Positions 12,201 to 25,622 of a stretch of 64,000 nucleotides of DNA are shown here, piece after piece. Every line of letters starts with the position of its first letter. Positions within the stretch are counted from its first letter, which is position 1. Location of the stretch: NCBI GenBank assembly GCA_026261815.1, contig JAMPIT010000890.1:7222001-7286000 (forward strand). Reading direction: 5' to 3'. The translations under genes and the position numbers were made by a program. Source of the stretch: Monarcha castaneiventris obscurior (Eukaryota; Chordata; Aves; Passeriformes; Monarchidae). The notes under the pieces were generated by a model that was given only the letters and a program-made list of their open reading frames with translations, was not told the DNA's origin and searched no databases.

Positions 12201-15200
12201 AGGTTACATAGCATTAGCACTTTTTGGGAACTTGAAAGTGCATATTGAAATCATACATTTTAATCTAATTTTAATGTAAGATGTTCTGGTGAGCAGCTGA
12301 ATTAGAAAGTGTTTTTTGCATATACTTGAGCTGTAGCTCAAGTAATGAAAGATCCAAGTTTTATGCCTGATCATAAACTTGTAAATTTTAGAAATTATTT
12401 GACGTGTTTTATGTCTGACTGTGGCAGGATGTAACCCAGAGCATCCCTCACTTTGAAATGGTGCTGCACTTCATCTAATCTGTGTAATATTCTCCCTCGG
12501 AAGTTTACAGAAATCCACTCCACCTTCAGTATAACTCAGTCCATACATCCTCCTCACCTTCTCCCAAGGGTACCTTCCTGAGATGGTGAGATTTATGAGG
12601 TAAAAGCCCCATCTTGCTTTCAGATCCATGCTGAAACAGTCAAACTTCCTTGTCCTATCTGTTTTGGACCCAAAATTCCATATCTTTGTAAATTTCTCAG
12701 CCTTTTAATTACAGTAAAAGTCCACATTTTTAGTGTGAGTCTCACAGTGTGTTTGGAGTTATTTCTATTTTGGAAACCTGAATTCATGTTGTATTTCTTT
12801 CTGGGCAGAGTAATATTAGCCTTTTTTAGCCAGTTCTCTCATGAAAGAGGAAGTCACTCCTTGGATTAATGTCTTCTCCCACCCCAGTCTCAGTTGCTGT
12901 ATGTTTTTAGGAGTGTGCACCTGTAACACAGCAGGCTGTGCTCTGTACTGCAGTATTCCCTTGTCTGGCTCTCCTGTCCCTGCAAAAAGCTCTTGCTGAG
13001 CTCTCCAATCATGATTCTCAGCTCTGAGAATTTGAGTTCTGCAGCCTAAATGGGGCCTCTTCTAGCCCATAAATGCTATGAGATTAGTCTCACCATCCTC
13101 CCAAGCAGCCTGGGTGAAACCCCACAAACCACACAAGAAGGAACATGTTGCATTTTGTTGCAGTTTGGAGTGTTTTGTTCTCTATATAGAAATTAACCAG
13201 TTTTACAAAGTGGTCTTGTGCTCTTACATTTACCCTTTAATAAATTACAGATGTAAGTAATTGATTGGTCCATCTAGAAAACCTCTGTAATGAACAAATT
13301 TTTAGGTTTTTTATTTTTTTGGTTTTGTACTATGCTTTTAAAAAAGTCAGAAGTGTTGTTGAACAGTAAGACAATGACTAGCCTGGCTTTCAGCAGTGGA
13401 AAGCTTGAGAAAGGAATTAAATGAGATATAGTTTCTTTCTGGGTTCTTAGGCTGTGGATTTCAGCACTATCCTCTGATTGGTTAGACGGCTCTTTGGTCA
13501 TTCTGTGTTTAAAAATAAGCCAGATACCTTCTTATAATAGTTTTCTCTGCATTAAAGGAGAGGGGGGAGTAATCAATATGTTAACTCATTTTCTATCACA
13601 GAGATTATTATAGTGACATAAAGCACAGAGAGAATGTTTCTGCCAGTGCAAAAACAATACCATCTGGTGTTTAATTTTGATTATTATATGAAGCTTAGAG
13701 TAAATTTGTATCATTTTCTGTCAGGTCTGTCTAGTGATTTATATATACGTTCCTCCATTAAAGCACATTCATTATGATTACCATTCTGTTGATACTGAAG
13801 TAGGTACTATATAAAGTCATAAAACATTTATGAAATCTTGGCTAGTGAAGCTTGCATGAATTGGTGATCCATCCTTTCTGTCTGAGGAGAATGGGCCTAA
13901 CATGTGGCTATTTTAAGACACAGGTTGAATTGAAGAGGCAGAGATCAAATACTCTGCCAGCCACGTTTGAGTTGGATTTTATCTGAATGTAGAGACTGAA
14001 AATTATACCAAAAACAATATATAGTTATTATAGCAATGCCCAAGGAACAGAAAAAATATGTAAAAAGACTAAAAAGTATGAGGTGTGTTTGCCCTTTTGT
14101 CAAGCCCCACACTTTTAACCCAGCATCCAGAGGTATGGTCTGCTGTCCTCCTCATACCAAGTCATTTGCTCTGGCCCTTTATTTTCTATCTGTAATTCTC
14201 AGCTTCCCCTGGTGGGAAATGATCCTTAGCTTATGTTCCTTTCCAGATGTACTCTCTACTCAAGGTCCGGTTGATCTTTGTGGGGTTTTTTGTAACTCTT
14301 CAAACAGTTATCTCTTATGGTCTGTAACATCAGACTCTTCTCTCTATCCTTTGCTCCCTTTTCATTGATTTGAGTCTCTTTTTCTGCTGGAACAGCAATT
14401 TTTCAATGGGGTTGCCTCTAAAAATTATTGAATACATAGAACTTTTCAACTGTTGGCATTTTTTCACGTAACCCTGACTTCCTTCCTTAAGCCATTATTT
14501 CTTCTCGATGATTTCTGCAGGATTGCATGCCTTTTCAAGGCAAGAATGAAAGATGAATACTGCACCAAGTCTTTCAGCAAATTACTTTCTTAGACATCAA
14601 AAGTTCAGACATTTCATAAAACATTCATTTTAGATTCTTGTACAAGAAAATTAGATTCTGCTTATACATAATATGACACTATTTACATTACTGAATCTGT
14701 TCTGTTGTTGATTATTGTAAGCTGAAGCAATAAAAAAAAACATTTCAGGTTTTCTGTGGCATTTATTCTGCTTATCTTTCATTTTAATCTTATTTTGTTA
14801 TCAAAAACTGTAAACTCTTCTTCCAATCTTTTTGCTAACTTCCCCTATCTTAATTTTTCTTCCGTGATTTTCTTTATTTGTTCTTTCATATGGTCTTCTT
14901 TTCTCTGCATCTTATTTAATCCATTCTTTTATTACATTACTCATTTACCCTTCTTTTACAGCTCCCTCCCTCACAGATTGGAGGGGGTTTTTTGCCACCA
15001 GATACACAAGCTTGGGCACTTAATTAGACTTTCTGGTGAGTTGGGTCTGATACGCAGGGGTGAAAGCAACACTTTGAAAATAAGAATAATCCTTTCCCAT
15101 CCCAGTTTCAACCAGCTGGTTTTCTGGATAAGAAACTGTCTGAACTGTGACTGAGCTTTATGTATACACAGCCTCTAGCAACTGTTCAAGGAGCTGGTTA

Positions 15201-18200
15201 GGGGTATAAGAATAATTTTAAAGGGTAATCCTTGCTTGATGTATAATTTGTCACCTGTATCAAACAAGGAACTGCAGAGATGCAGTTTTTTTTAGAAGAA
15301 GAATTGTGAGATTTTGGATACAGCCACTGGACAGGGTTCTATACTTCATTTCAGCATCCAAATCCATGAATTTTTTGTGTGCATAGCAGGCTGCTCTCTC
15401 TAGAAATTCACTGGTTTATATGAATTTTCCTGTTCAGTTATGTCATATATGTGTATTGAATTTTAGCATTGAGAAAGGTGATTGAGCCAGCAAACTTCTT
15501 GTGCAGCAAATTATGAGCAAATAGCCCTTTTTCTAATAGGTTAGAGTTTTACTTACTTTTGGTGCCCAGTTTAATGCCTTTTGATTTCACTTGTAGTTAA
15601 TAGTTCGATATAATTCATAGCTTTGATATCACAGTTAATGCATATGGACTACTTTGCATTTAATGGGCTGGATTACAAAGGCTAATAGTATTTCTAAAGG
15701 TCATACAATAACTGATTACTATCTGTGCAAAAGGATTTTCATTGTTGTGAGGTTTAGTAGAATGCTGAAAATAGGGTTTAACAGTAGATAATTCATCTGA
15801 TATCTATGAAGAGTGAAAATAATTTCACCATTTTGTCAACAGTTTTGACTACATAACAAAAATTTTAAAAGTTTTAGGGATGAGAGTAAAAAAAATTATA
15901 AATTAGCTGGGCAGTAAGATACCTGACAGAACTCACATTGCTCTTGTGGAGAGCAAAATGGGGGTTGCCCAGATTGATCTTCATGATACCATAAACCATT
16001 GTGTTTCTCCCTTAAGCTTTCTTTCCACTGAATGAAGAATATCTGTGCCTCTGTTTTACTGAAAAAATTCTCTGTGGTATGTGTTCTGTTTGACACCTTT
16101 GTGTAATCAATCCGGGTTTTTCAGGTTCCTGAAAACTATACTCATCTCTCTGCAGGGTATAAGAAGTTGCTGTTCACTCCTGTAGGTGTATAACACAGGC
16201 TTTCTAATTTTCATAGTTCCATTAATTTTCCTAACACCAAGTGGTAAGTGTTAAGCCTATTCTAACAGGTTGGGAAAATATGTAGGGCAAACCATCATGT
16301 GTCTCCATGCAACTGTGGAGCTGTGTAGAGGATGAGAATCTGATTACATGAACATTGTGGCAACAGCCTTTAGGTGAAGAGGCAGAGGGTGAATTTTGTG
16401 CAAAAGTGATTGTTTTGTTAGTGATAATGCTTGCAGCAGTATTCACCTGGGCACGATCTGCTTCTGTGTACATGAGAGAAAGGCTGTGCTGCAGCTTTAG
16501 TGGTGCTATGTCTGGATACTACATTTGTATCTGTTAAATATACAGGCAAACTTGTTTAACCTTAAAAATTCTCAAGTTTTCAACAACAACAACAAAAGAT
16601 TAAGTCCATGACCTTAGCTTGGTTCTGTTTTACTTAATCTTGTTAAAATGACAGTAAGTTTTCTAATGTTTTGCAGTTTGCTTCAAGGTGTGAGCATGCC
16701 CCACACTGGATGTGACTGCCTTCTTTGTTACAGGTCACAGGTGTGGTGTTAAGGTTTTCATAGCCTTTTTTGTGAGTTCTTGTTTTTTATATGGCAGACA
16801 GGAGAAACAAAGCCGTGTCTCAGTATAGCATAAAGGAGATTCCTTTGGAGATATCTCTTAATGGGATGAAAACTTCCTGTGAAAATGAGTCATTCAATCA
16901 ACAAGGAAAGTAAATTCTACTATTTGCTTCGGAGATTTAATCTATAAGATAGAAAGTGCTTAATACCATCTTTAAAGACCAGGACCTAACTGGGACAGAT
17001 GTTTAATCATATATAGATATGGAAGTCATGCCTCTCTCTAGTTTATAGCCTTAATTAAACTACTCATCCACAGTGTGAAAGATGCTGAAGGACAGTCTTC
17101 AGGACTTCCATAATTTTCTAAGTCATTCTGTTAATGTTGTCATAGGATTTTCACACATCTAAATTCTGGGGTGGGGGTGAAGACAGTCAGATGAAACCAT
17201 GTGTGCTATTACCACAGCAAATTTCACACTTTAATGATTTTTTTCTATTAATTTTAGCAAAAACCTCTGCTCTTTTACTGCAAAATCAGCCATTTTATAT
17301 TTCCAGGGATAGCATTTGACTTTTCTAGGACAAAGTTACTACAAATGGTGTATAAATATAGCAGCAGCTGAGGACTAATAGCTGGATCTAAATTCTGCTT
17401 GTTTTTCTGTCAGACTGGGAATCTTTGAATGGCAAGTGTTCAAAGCATTGACAAGGGCAGATGGACTCTCACTGAGACCTTACCAGTACTCTGTGTCCAC
17501 CAGCTAGAGTGAGAGCCATCAGCTTCTTTCATTTAGATTTTCATTTCATCTCCAATCAAGAAATATAACTGAGAAGAAAATAACCCTTTCTTCTTCTTCT
17601 GACTTTCTGACATAAGTTAATTGTTCTGTGTAATTTGAATTGAGCAAGAAGACAAGGAACTTTGAAACACGAAAACACACAATTAGCTAAATGAGAGGGA
17701 GTGTACTCAATGCTAACAGTTATTAAACATATATGTGCTAGGAAAATCAGGTTAGTAAGCAGAATCTGCTTTTTATTTTAGGCACATAAATATGTGGTCT
17801 TTAATATTCTAGCTTTGTTTTGCTGATAGTTTTTAATAAGTTGCCTTAATTTTGTCTCTACCTCATTCTTTCTTTTTATGGATGGGGCTGATGCTTGGGT
17901 TCAAGCGTTTTTAAAAATGTATGTAGGAAGAGTATGAACGATAGGACAGTAAGTGCTTTAAAAAAAATGAATAAAAGTGAATGACAGAGGTCTTGTACAT
18001 TTTTGAAGAGGGAATCCTAAAGACTGAGTTGTAGTATAGTTTGACACATGTCAGTGATGTTATTTGGATAAGTCATTTGTCATGAACAGGTTATACTGAT
18101 GGAAAATTTAGATAGTATTCTAAAGAAGTATTCTCTTCATGCATAATCAGATTATTTTCCTACAATGTCTTTATTGTGTACAGTACAGTAATTTACAAAA

Positions 18201-20269
18201 CATCTAAACAACAGGTTTGTCATAAGAATTTTATGTATTAGCTGTATAAATGGTTTGGTTGTGTAGCCTTATGAAAATATAAGGTGTACAATTGTCAGAT
18301 GACTGCCAAAGTCAGCTCAAATCTTCCCACTTGGATGTGAAAGGGGTGGTATGGTCTGGTAGGGCTGTTTTGTTTCTATTTTCACTGTTTCACATCTTTA
18401 ACTGCAGAAAATATTTCTCCTTACTTTGAACTGTGAAAATATAAAATGTTTCCCAGTTCACATGTTGGAGTAGATTCTCATAGTATAGTTGCTAAGGATA
18501 CTGTTGACCCTCAAAAAGATTATGTACAAGAGGGAGAAGTATCCAAATTCCAACTGGCTGGGAAATCAGTATTAATCAACCCTAAAATAAGACCTGCAAA
18601 GATCCCTCCATCTGTTTCAATGATTGAAAGTCCACCCAGGAATCCTATGGTAAACATTTTCAGTTTTAGGTTCACCCTACCCACTCTCAAGTGTCTGGAA
18701 AACTTCTGGGAGTATAAAGTCCTGGGCTCCAAACCAGCATTGGCTTAGGAAAACTATAAAGTTCTTAATTATGTCTGATGCAGGTGTAATACAGGATAAA
18801 GAGGATTAAGGGGTCTGAGAGCCATTACAAACGAAAGAGAATTGAGCTATGGTCATGGCAAGAAATGGAAAATAAAAACCTGAGATTTATTCTGAGATCT
18901 TTTCATTGTCCTTTTTGTTCAGCTTCCTCTTCTCTAAGATCACAACAATGACCTATGTCGGAAGGCTTTTGTAAGGCTTATTTCATTAGTTCTGTGAGCT
19001 GCAGTGCAGTAGCAGCAACTGCCTTTAGGATGACAGCACACAGAACTGTAAAGAAGTCATCCCAAAAGTCTCTATCTTGGCTTTCTTTATATGTCTTTGT
19101 TAGTCCTCCATTTGTGTTACATGCGCCATATTTTCGACAGGAATTTGAAAATATCTGAGAGTCACATGCTGCTGCCCTGTCAGTCCAAATAGTATCATAC
19201 GCAAGTAATAGCTGGTGGAGCCACTTCCTGAGGGAAGTGCTGCAAAGGACTGAGGTGCTAGGGACACCAATTTTCATACAAGAAGCAAAATAACAATAGA
19301 CAGTTGATCTGTTGTGAAGTCAGGAGGATAACCTGCTCTTTTGCACTAGAAAATTGAAGAGTAACTTGTGTTATGCTTCTGAAAATTTGAGAAGAAAGAA
19401 TTGCTTTGAGGTGGTGGGTGTTTGGAGTGGCTCAACAGCAAAAGGCATGAAAATATAATGGTATGTTTGAGAGCTGGGAAGCAGTTTTATTGTACATTCT
19501 TTAATTACGTTGCATAGTGGAGGGTTGAGGGGGGGAATCTTCCAATATGCTGCTCTAAAACCACCCAAAAATTATCTTAAAATGGAAAGAATTCCTGTCA
19601 ATAAAGATATGCTCAGCCATAATTTGTCATATTTCATTATTATATACTATTGAAAAATTTGATCATCTATGATCTTATCAATTATTAATTTATGCTATAG
19701 TCTCATGACTTGCTCTGATTGTGGGTAGAACAGGGGTACTTACAGGTATTTCCTTAACATTTGTATTAAAACAAATGCCAAACTCTTGATTAGTTACAGA
19801 AGTTGATAATACCAAGCAATTTATTCAGAATACAACTAATCAGGAAGGTAGGGCTTTGGAGTATTTACTGTTGCTTAGAGTGAAAGAGACTAATTAAAAT
19901 GATAAGGTAGTTATGATTGGAATAAATTATTGAGGTTACAGAGATTACACCTTAAACCATTTGATTAATGATGAGAGACCTTGATTGTGAATATGTGCTA
20001 GGTCTTTAAACATTAAAAAAGTGGATCCTAGAACGCAGTCCTTTCTTCAGTGAGGCTTTTGCAGACTGAGCCAAACTCTTATGCTAATTTTTTATTTCTC
20101 TCCTTCCAAATCTTCTACAATTTTATCTGAATATTTTTATCTTTGTCTACAAATATTTTTTACCTCTTGTTTACCTGCAACTTAAAAAAAAAAAAAAAGT
20201 GTGGAAAGGTGTTTGCTAATCTGAGAGGTGACTGGGAAAAGAGGCTCATGTATTCCTGAAGAAAATGCA

Positions 20270-20770
20270 GTTACCAATTAAGATTTTCATTAAAATATTT
20301 GAGTCATAGTTAATTTGCATTAGGATTTATTATCTGAGCAAACCTGACCTATTAAACCTTCTAAATCTATTACTGTCAGTTAATGTCATGATTACAGGAA
20401 GAGCACATGGTGTGCCATGGAAACACAGCTGTTCCACCAAATTTTTAACTTGAAATCACCATTGTGCAGTTTATCACTGAATTATTAGAGACAATAAATT
20501 ATTTTATGCTAGCCACTCTCATGTCCATCTTTTTAATATTTTCCTTGTCATTATAAGTGCCTTTAGCCTTAGAGGCTAATAAAAGGTTCTCGTATCAAGT
20601 CTGATTACCACTCTAATGTTTTCCAGGCATGCTTGATGATGAGCTTGGCATATGAAACAATTTCCTACCGTAATAAAGCTAATTAAAGTGGGCAGTCATC
20701 CCCACATCACTCTTTAATGAATTATAATGAGCTCATTAATCTATCCGGTCTTGCTCACCACATCTATTGA
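20270..20770. promoter_or_regulatory. Candidate conserved non-coding element, homeodomain-motif rich
   Basis: The block has no open frame and no recognisable repeat, but contains many TAAT-type cores close together, including CTAATTAAAG (about 20680), TTAATGAATTATAATG (about 20713) and CTCATTAATC (about 20732), as well as TTAATTTGCAT (about 20310), which resembles an octamer/POU-type site. Such clusters are common in deeply conserved developmental enhancers within the introns of large genes. AT-rich DNA also yields TAAT cores by chance, so this is a hypothesis. Confidence 0.3.
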
Positions 20771-23700
20771 CTAAGCTTCTCTGGCAGTAGAGGATAGAAC
20801 ACTTGCCCAGGAAAAAATGGACACTGAAATGCATCTATTTTCCCATTTTTGACAAAAAATCAGGAGAAAGCAGAGGTATGCTTTAAGTGGAATATGCACT
20901 TTAATGATCAAAATTGGAAAGGGTAAATAGCTGAGTCCAAGTACTGGTGGTGAAGGAAGAATCCTGCAGAACGTAACGACGTCAAGTATTGCACTGCAAG
21001 TGACAGAATAATTAATGCTTCTGTGGCACCCACATATCATGTAAAATATGACTTACAAAAAATCTTTTAGTAGCTGGCTCTCTGGGGAAACTGCCAAAAG
21101 AAAATAACAACAAGCTCATTTTTGGCTGAGTTTCTTGGCATTTTTCTTTGTTTGCTCAAAATGAGCAGAGAAGAGCTTGCAAGGTTATTTCATAACCAAT
21201 TTCATAATGACAAATATTGGAGAATTAAGCAGTAAGATTTATGAGTGGAAAGAGATGATTCAGGCAAATATACATCTAGAAAAACCATCTATTTTTCTTA
21301 GATTCTAGCCCCACAACTTTCTCCATCTGTAACAGATGAAGTCTCATAGTAGCAAATCACAGCTAACTGATGGGGTTACCTGGTGCTTACTAGCATTTGG
21401 ATGCTCCTAAGTAAAATCCCACAGGCATATTTTTATATTATTTTGTGCACAGAATTTTATTTCTACTTGTCTTAGTGCATTGATACGTATCTTTACATGG
21501 TAGCTCAGAAACAGGGAGAGCAGTTCTGTATTAGCATGTTTATTATGCTGATGAGTGGTGTCCTAATTAGACTGTACCGTTTTCTATACTGGCCAAACTA
21601 GGAAGTATTTATAGTTGGTGTTGTATCTTTCTTAGATTTTGTAGTATCTCTGTAGGTATGCAGCTACAAATGTCATATTACAATTAACTTACAGCTTAAT
21701 TTTGTTTGTCTCAGTTATCTGACAAAGCCTTTTTTGTTGTTTTGTTTTCCTCAAAAAACATTAAGGTAAACAAATCTTTTCTTTTGTAACGACCCTGATG
21801 TTGGTCCAGAAATGAGATTTTCTGTATGTATGCAAAGTTGAAGGTTAAAGACTGATACAGCTGCATAAACTTGCAGCAAAATGTCCTGTTGGTTGAACAA
21901 AGGTTTATTCTCAACTGAAAAATGCATTTCCATTTAAGGTCAGTAAGTAATTGCATGTGCAGTTTAGGAGGGAGTCAAGCTGAATGTACAGTCTGGTTAA
22001 GCTGGTTGACTTCGCTACAGTGAAGTACATTCACTGTAATTCAGAATCTTTTCTTGCCTACTGATAAGTAGAGGTAAAACCTCAGTGGTTCTAGAGAGGT
22101 AATGTTTGCCAGAACTCAGTGTACTAAATGGGTGTAGGTGAAAATTCTTTTATTTAGAGAAAAAAATCTGACTGTGCTTAGCAAGCATAATAAAGGCAGG
22201 AAACAATCTTCATGTTTTATATGTGTAAATGTTAACGTAAAATGTAGCAAGATGCTCTGAAATATTAAAATGATTTACTTATTTGCTCACCAGCTGTGCA
22301 TAATTTTGCTGTTTGCTGATATTTTCTTTAAAGGGTCAGTAATATTGTATAGGATCTCTATTTGAAAGTCTTCAAGCAGTAGTAAATTACAAGTATAAAA
22401 CATAGAGGACGTCATGTTCTCTTAATACACCTTCATTATATAAAAATAAACAGAGTCTATGGTAGTTCTGGGGTCTTGTTTTTCCTAAATCTAAAGGTCT
22501 TTTTCTTTTCTGTGTCACCACTGTGGACCTAGGGAACCTTTTGGAATAAATTAATTAGGCTGGTGTACTCAAAGATTGTCAAAGAAAAGGTATTTGTTCT
22601 TTGCACAATATCCATGCATGCAAGCATTTGTATATTTGATCCTAAAGACTTTCCTGGAATGACATGTTATTTTCATAATTATAACCTCAAGCATAGCTGG
22701 CTGGATCTCTTCTCCTTTCTTACTCTCTTGAGAATATTCAATAATATTACTTCTGTTAATTCTAGTGTGCTTGGAAGGTCTAAAAATTTACTCATTGCTT
22801 TCTTCCCTGAATCATCTTCATCAATCAAAAATTACTTTTATATCTTTTTTTTCAGATCCTAAAGAAAAACTTGATTTGGCTTTATAAACAGTAATGGTAA
22901 AATACAGATATATATTTTGTCCTTTTTGTGCACAAGATGTTGTTTCATCACATTTTTTCTCACAACTGGAAAGAACCAAAGTCACTATTTCATTACACTC
23001 CCCTTTTCTCCTGTCTGAAATTTTCTTGTGATTCCTGGAGGCAGGAAAAAGAATATTTTAGAGCTGAGATATTGAATTCAGCATAAAATAATGGATATTG
23101 TGTCACATATACAAGCTGATAGTAGGAGACTACAGTGGGTTCAGGGGAGACTTGAGCTCAGTGGCCTGCGATATGTTGGAGCTAGAAGAAACTTTTCTAT
23201 TGATCTCACAGGGCAGCCAGGATCCAATTTGGACTTGTCTCCTTCTGTTTAGACAAATGAGGTTTTGTGTAGGACATTATTCTCTGAATATGAAGAAATA
23301 CATTTACTGGTATGGCAGTAATGAAACTTTTACAAAAATGCTGCAGTTGGCAGATATTTTTACTTTATTTTTTGGCCTGAACGTTTTTTGTCATGCTGCT
23401 TGGCAGAAAGAAAATGACATACAAATGAAAAAGTGGCTGCATTTCAATTGTAAATGAAATTATGTTTGCACAAAGTTATAGATTTTATGGGTATTCTTTC
23501 ATGTGACTCCGTCTGTATGTATTACATGATTAATAAGGTTGTTTGCATGTAAAAGTGTGAAGGAGTTTTGGTTTTGCTGATTTGGTATTAGGGAAAAAAT
23601 CAGATATGAATAGAGTATTTTACCCCTAATGATAATGAGAGTTAATAGGACAATATTAAATTGCTAAACATATGGTTACAAATAAACAGAACCCCACCCT

Positions 23701-23989
23701 GATTATGGAAGGCTTTCATCAAATTGATAAGTGCAATGAGGTCTTCCAGAGAATTTGCAATGCTGAAAGAAAACTGGTGATTACAGAAACACTCTTGACA
23801 AATAAATTTATTGTGAAGAAAGAGGAAAAATAGAACTAAAAAATTGGTGTTTATTTCCACATCAGTAGATGCACCAGCAACATTGGGGGAGATAATCCAA
23901 GGAATGAGTCTTGAAATGCCAGTTGAAGCTATCTGAGACTAGTAATGGAACAGTGGAGAATAAGAAATCTCTTGTACCAGCTACTTATT

Positions 23990-25030
23990 CTAAGTGTGAA
24001 ACTGATATGAGAAATTGTTGAACTGCTAAGTTGCCTGTTATCTATCGTGTTAATCTTTTTAGCTAAATGACAAATGGAAATAGCTGCTTTTTGTTTGTTG
24101 GGTTTTTTAAAAAGTTCTTTTAATTTGAGTTTGTTTCTGGTTAAATTAGTAGAAACAGTGCAGTTCTGGAAAATAGATTTGCTTGGACCATGAATGAATA
24201 TAATAAAGGAGGAAGAACAAACCTGGTTTCCTGAGATTTTAATCAGACTTCAGAAGTCTACTGGAAGAGTCATGCATGTGAATAAGGATGATCTGTTTCA
24301 TGTAGTTTACTCAATTTCCAAAAATCTTTCAACAAAGCCCTTCATCAAAGGCTTTTAAAAAACAAGATGATGAGTAGAAAAGCCTTCTCTTGGATTAATG
24401 GCAGATTAGGTGTACACTACAAAAGACATAAATAGTCATTTATTAAAGGAGGAATTATACTTCTCAAAGGTGCAGAATAATCAGGATTAAAATGGAGTTT
24501 GAAATGTTGCAGAAATATTTCATCATACTAAATGATGTAAAGATGAAAGGCAGCTGAGATTCAGTGTCAGCAGACACAGTGGATTGCACAAGGGGAAGAA
24601 CAATCCTATTTTTCCAAATGAGGAAAGAGAACTTTCAGACATGGTGCATAGTTCCTTGAAAAGACCTCCTTAGTACTTACTAAAATAAAATTTTAAAAAA
24701 AGATACATACACTTGAGCATTTATTCTTAGTAGAATCCTGATTACCTGGTTCAAATGAATGACATGGTCCAAGTAGGAAGGGTGGATGAGAGGTTTTATC
24801 ACAGATACAGAATATCCTATGTAAGGAAGAAGATATTTGCTAGCTTCTAACAGAGAAATGACAGTAGTTATGAAATAAGCATGTGGATTTATAAAACAAT
24901 GGAAGTCATGGAGGAGAGGAATAGCAAATACACTTGTCTTGTCTTAAGGAAGCAGGAACAGTTACATTGTTCCACAGCAGGTTGAAAACCAAAGAAGGTT
25001 TGGGGTGCTTTTGTTTCACTTGTTTTCTCT
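23990..25030 (+). mobile_element. Fossil CR1/L3-like LINE, reverse-transcriptase part (degraded)
   Basis: A run of short matches, in the right order, to the reverse-transcriptase region of ancient amniote CR1-type LINEs as I recall them: GAAATTGTTGAACTGCTAAG (24010), a stretch at 24313-24352 that resembles the conserved FQKAFDKVPH motif with frame breaks, TCTCTTGGATTAATGGCAGA (24387), GAAGAACAATCCTATT (24595), CATGGTGCATAGTTCCTTGA (24640), ATTTATAAAACAATGGAAGT (24889) and CAGCAGGTTGAAAACC (24975). Direction is sense. Many indels and stops remove all coding capacity. The sequence from about 23890 to 23990 may belong to it too. The divergence suggests an insertion predating the split of living birds. 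Confidence 0.65.
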
Positions 25031-25584
25031 TCATGAATGTAGAATTTATTTAGGGTTATCACCTAAGGAGGCATCGTACTCTGTAGGTGAATTCTGGCCA
25101 TAAAAGGAGAATAAGTGGATTGATTATATTGGGAAAAATACATTCATGTATTTTGTTATTCTCTTGGCTGCTGTTCATTATTTCTGCAGGTTAAATACAT
25201 TTCGGGCTTCACCTGGTATAAGCATTCAGTTTTATGTTCTGCAGTTTATTAATCAAGCTTCATTCTTTTAAATATAATGCTTTTTATTATCACTCAGAGA
25301 GAAAATTTCAGCAGGAGTAAAAAAAAGTATCCTAATTAATTGGGTCAATCTGTATTTCAGAGTTAACTATGACTCACTATGAAGAAAACATTATTTAGCT
25401 TTGTATTCATAAATGTCTGAAGTCAAAGTAGCATAGCCTATATAGTCTCTTTGAGTGTTACCTTCATAGTAGAATATCAACTGAATTCTAATATTTAAAT
25501 GCATATAACTGTCCTAATTTGCTCGGTAAAACATGTATTGACAGGTTCCATGTAAATGAACTTAGAATATGTTATAGTATTGCG

Positions 25585-25622
25585 TAAGTTAGGTTTTTAG
25601 GCTTAAGTTAGGTTTTTAGGCT
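25585..25622. repeat. Perfect 19-base tandem duplication
   Basis: Two exact head-to-tail copies of TAAGTTAGGTTTTTAGGCT (25585-25603 and 25604-25622). The identity suggests recent slippage or a short duplication. Confidence 0.95.

Noticed and set aside
14756..15154. 132-codon open frame on + strand, very rich in F, L, S and I
   Set aside because: The composition simply reflects a T-rich strand; no ATG-led, domain-bearing or conserved pattern is visible.
16250..16275. GTGTTAAGCCTATTCTAACA, similar to GTGTTAAGCCTATTATAACA just before the exon at 31904
   Set aside because: A single 20-base near match with no exon after it at 16275; probably coincidence, though an old local duplication is possible.
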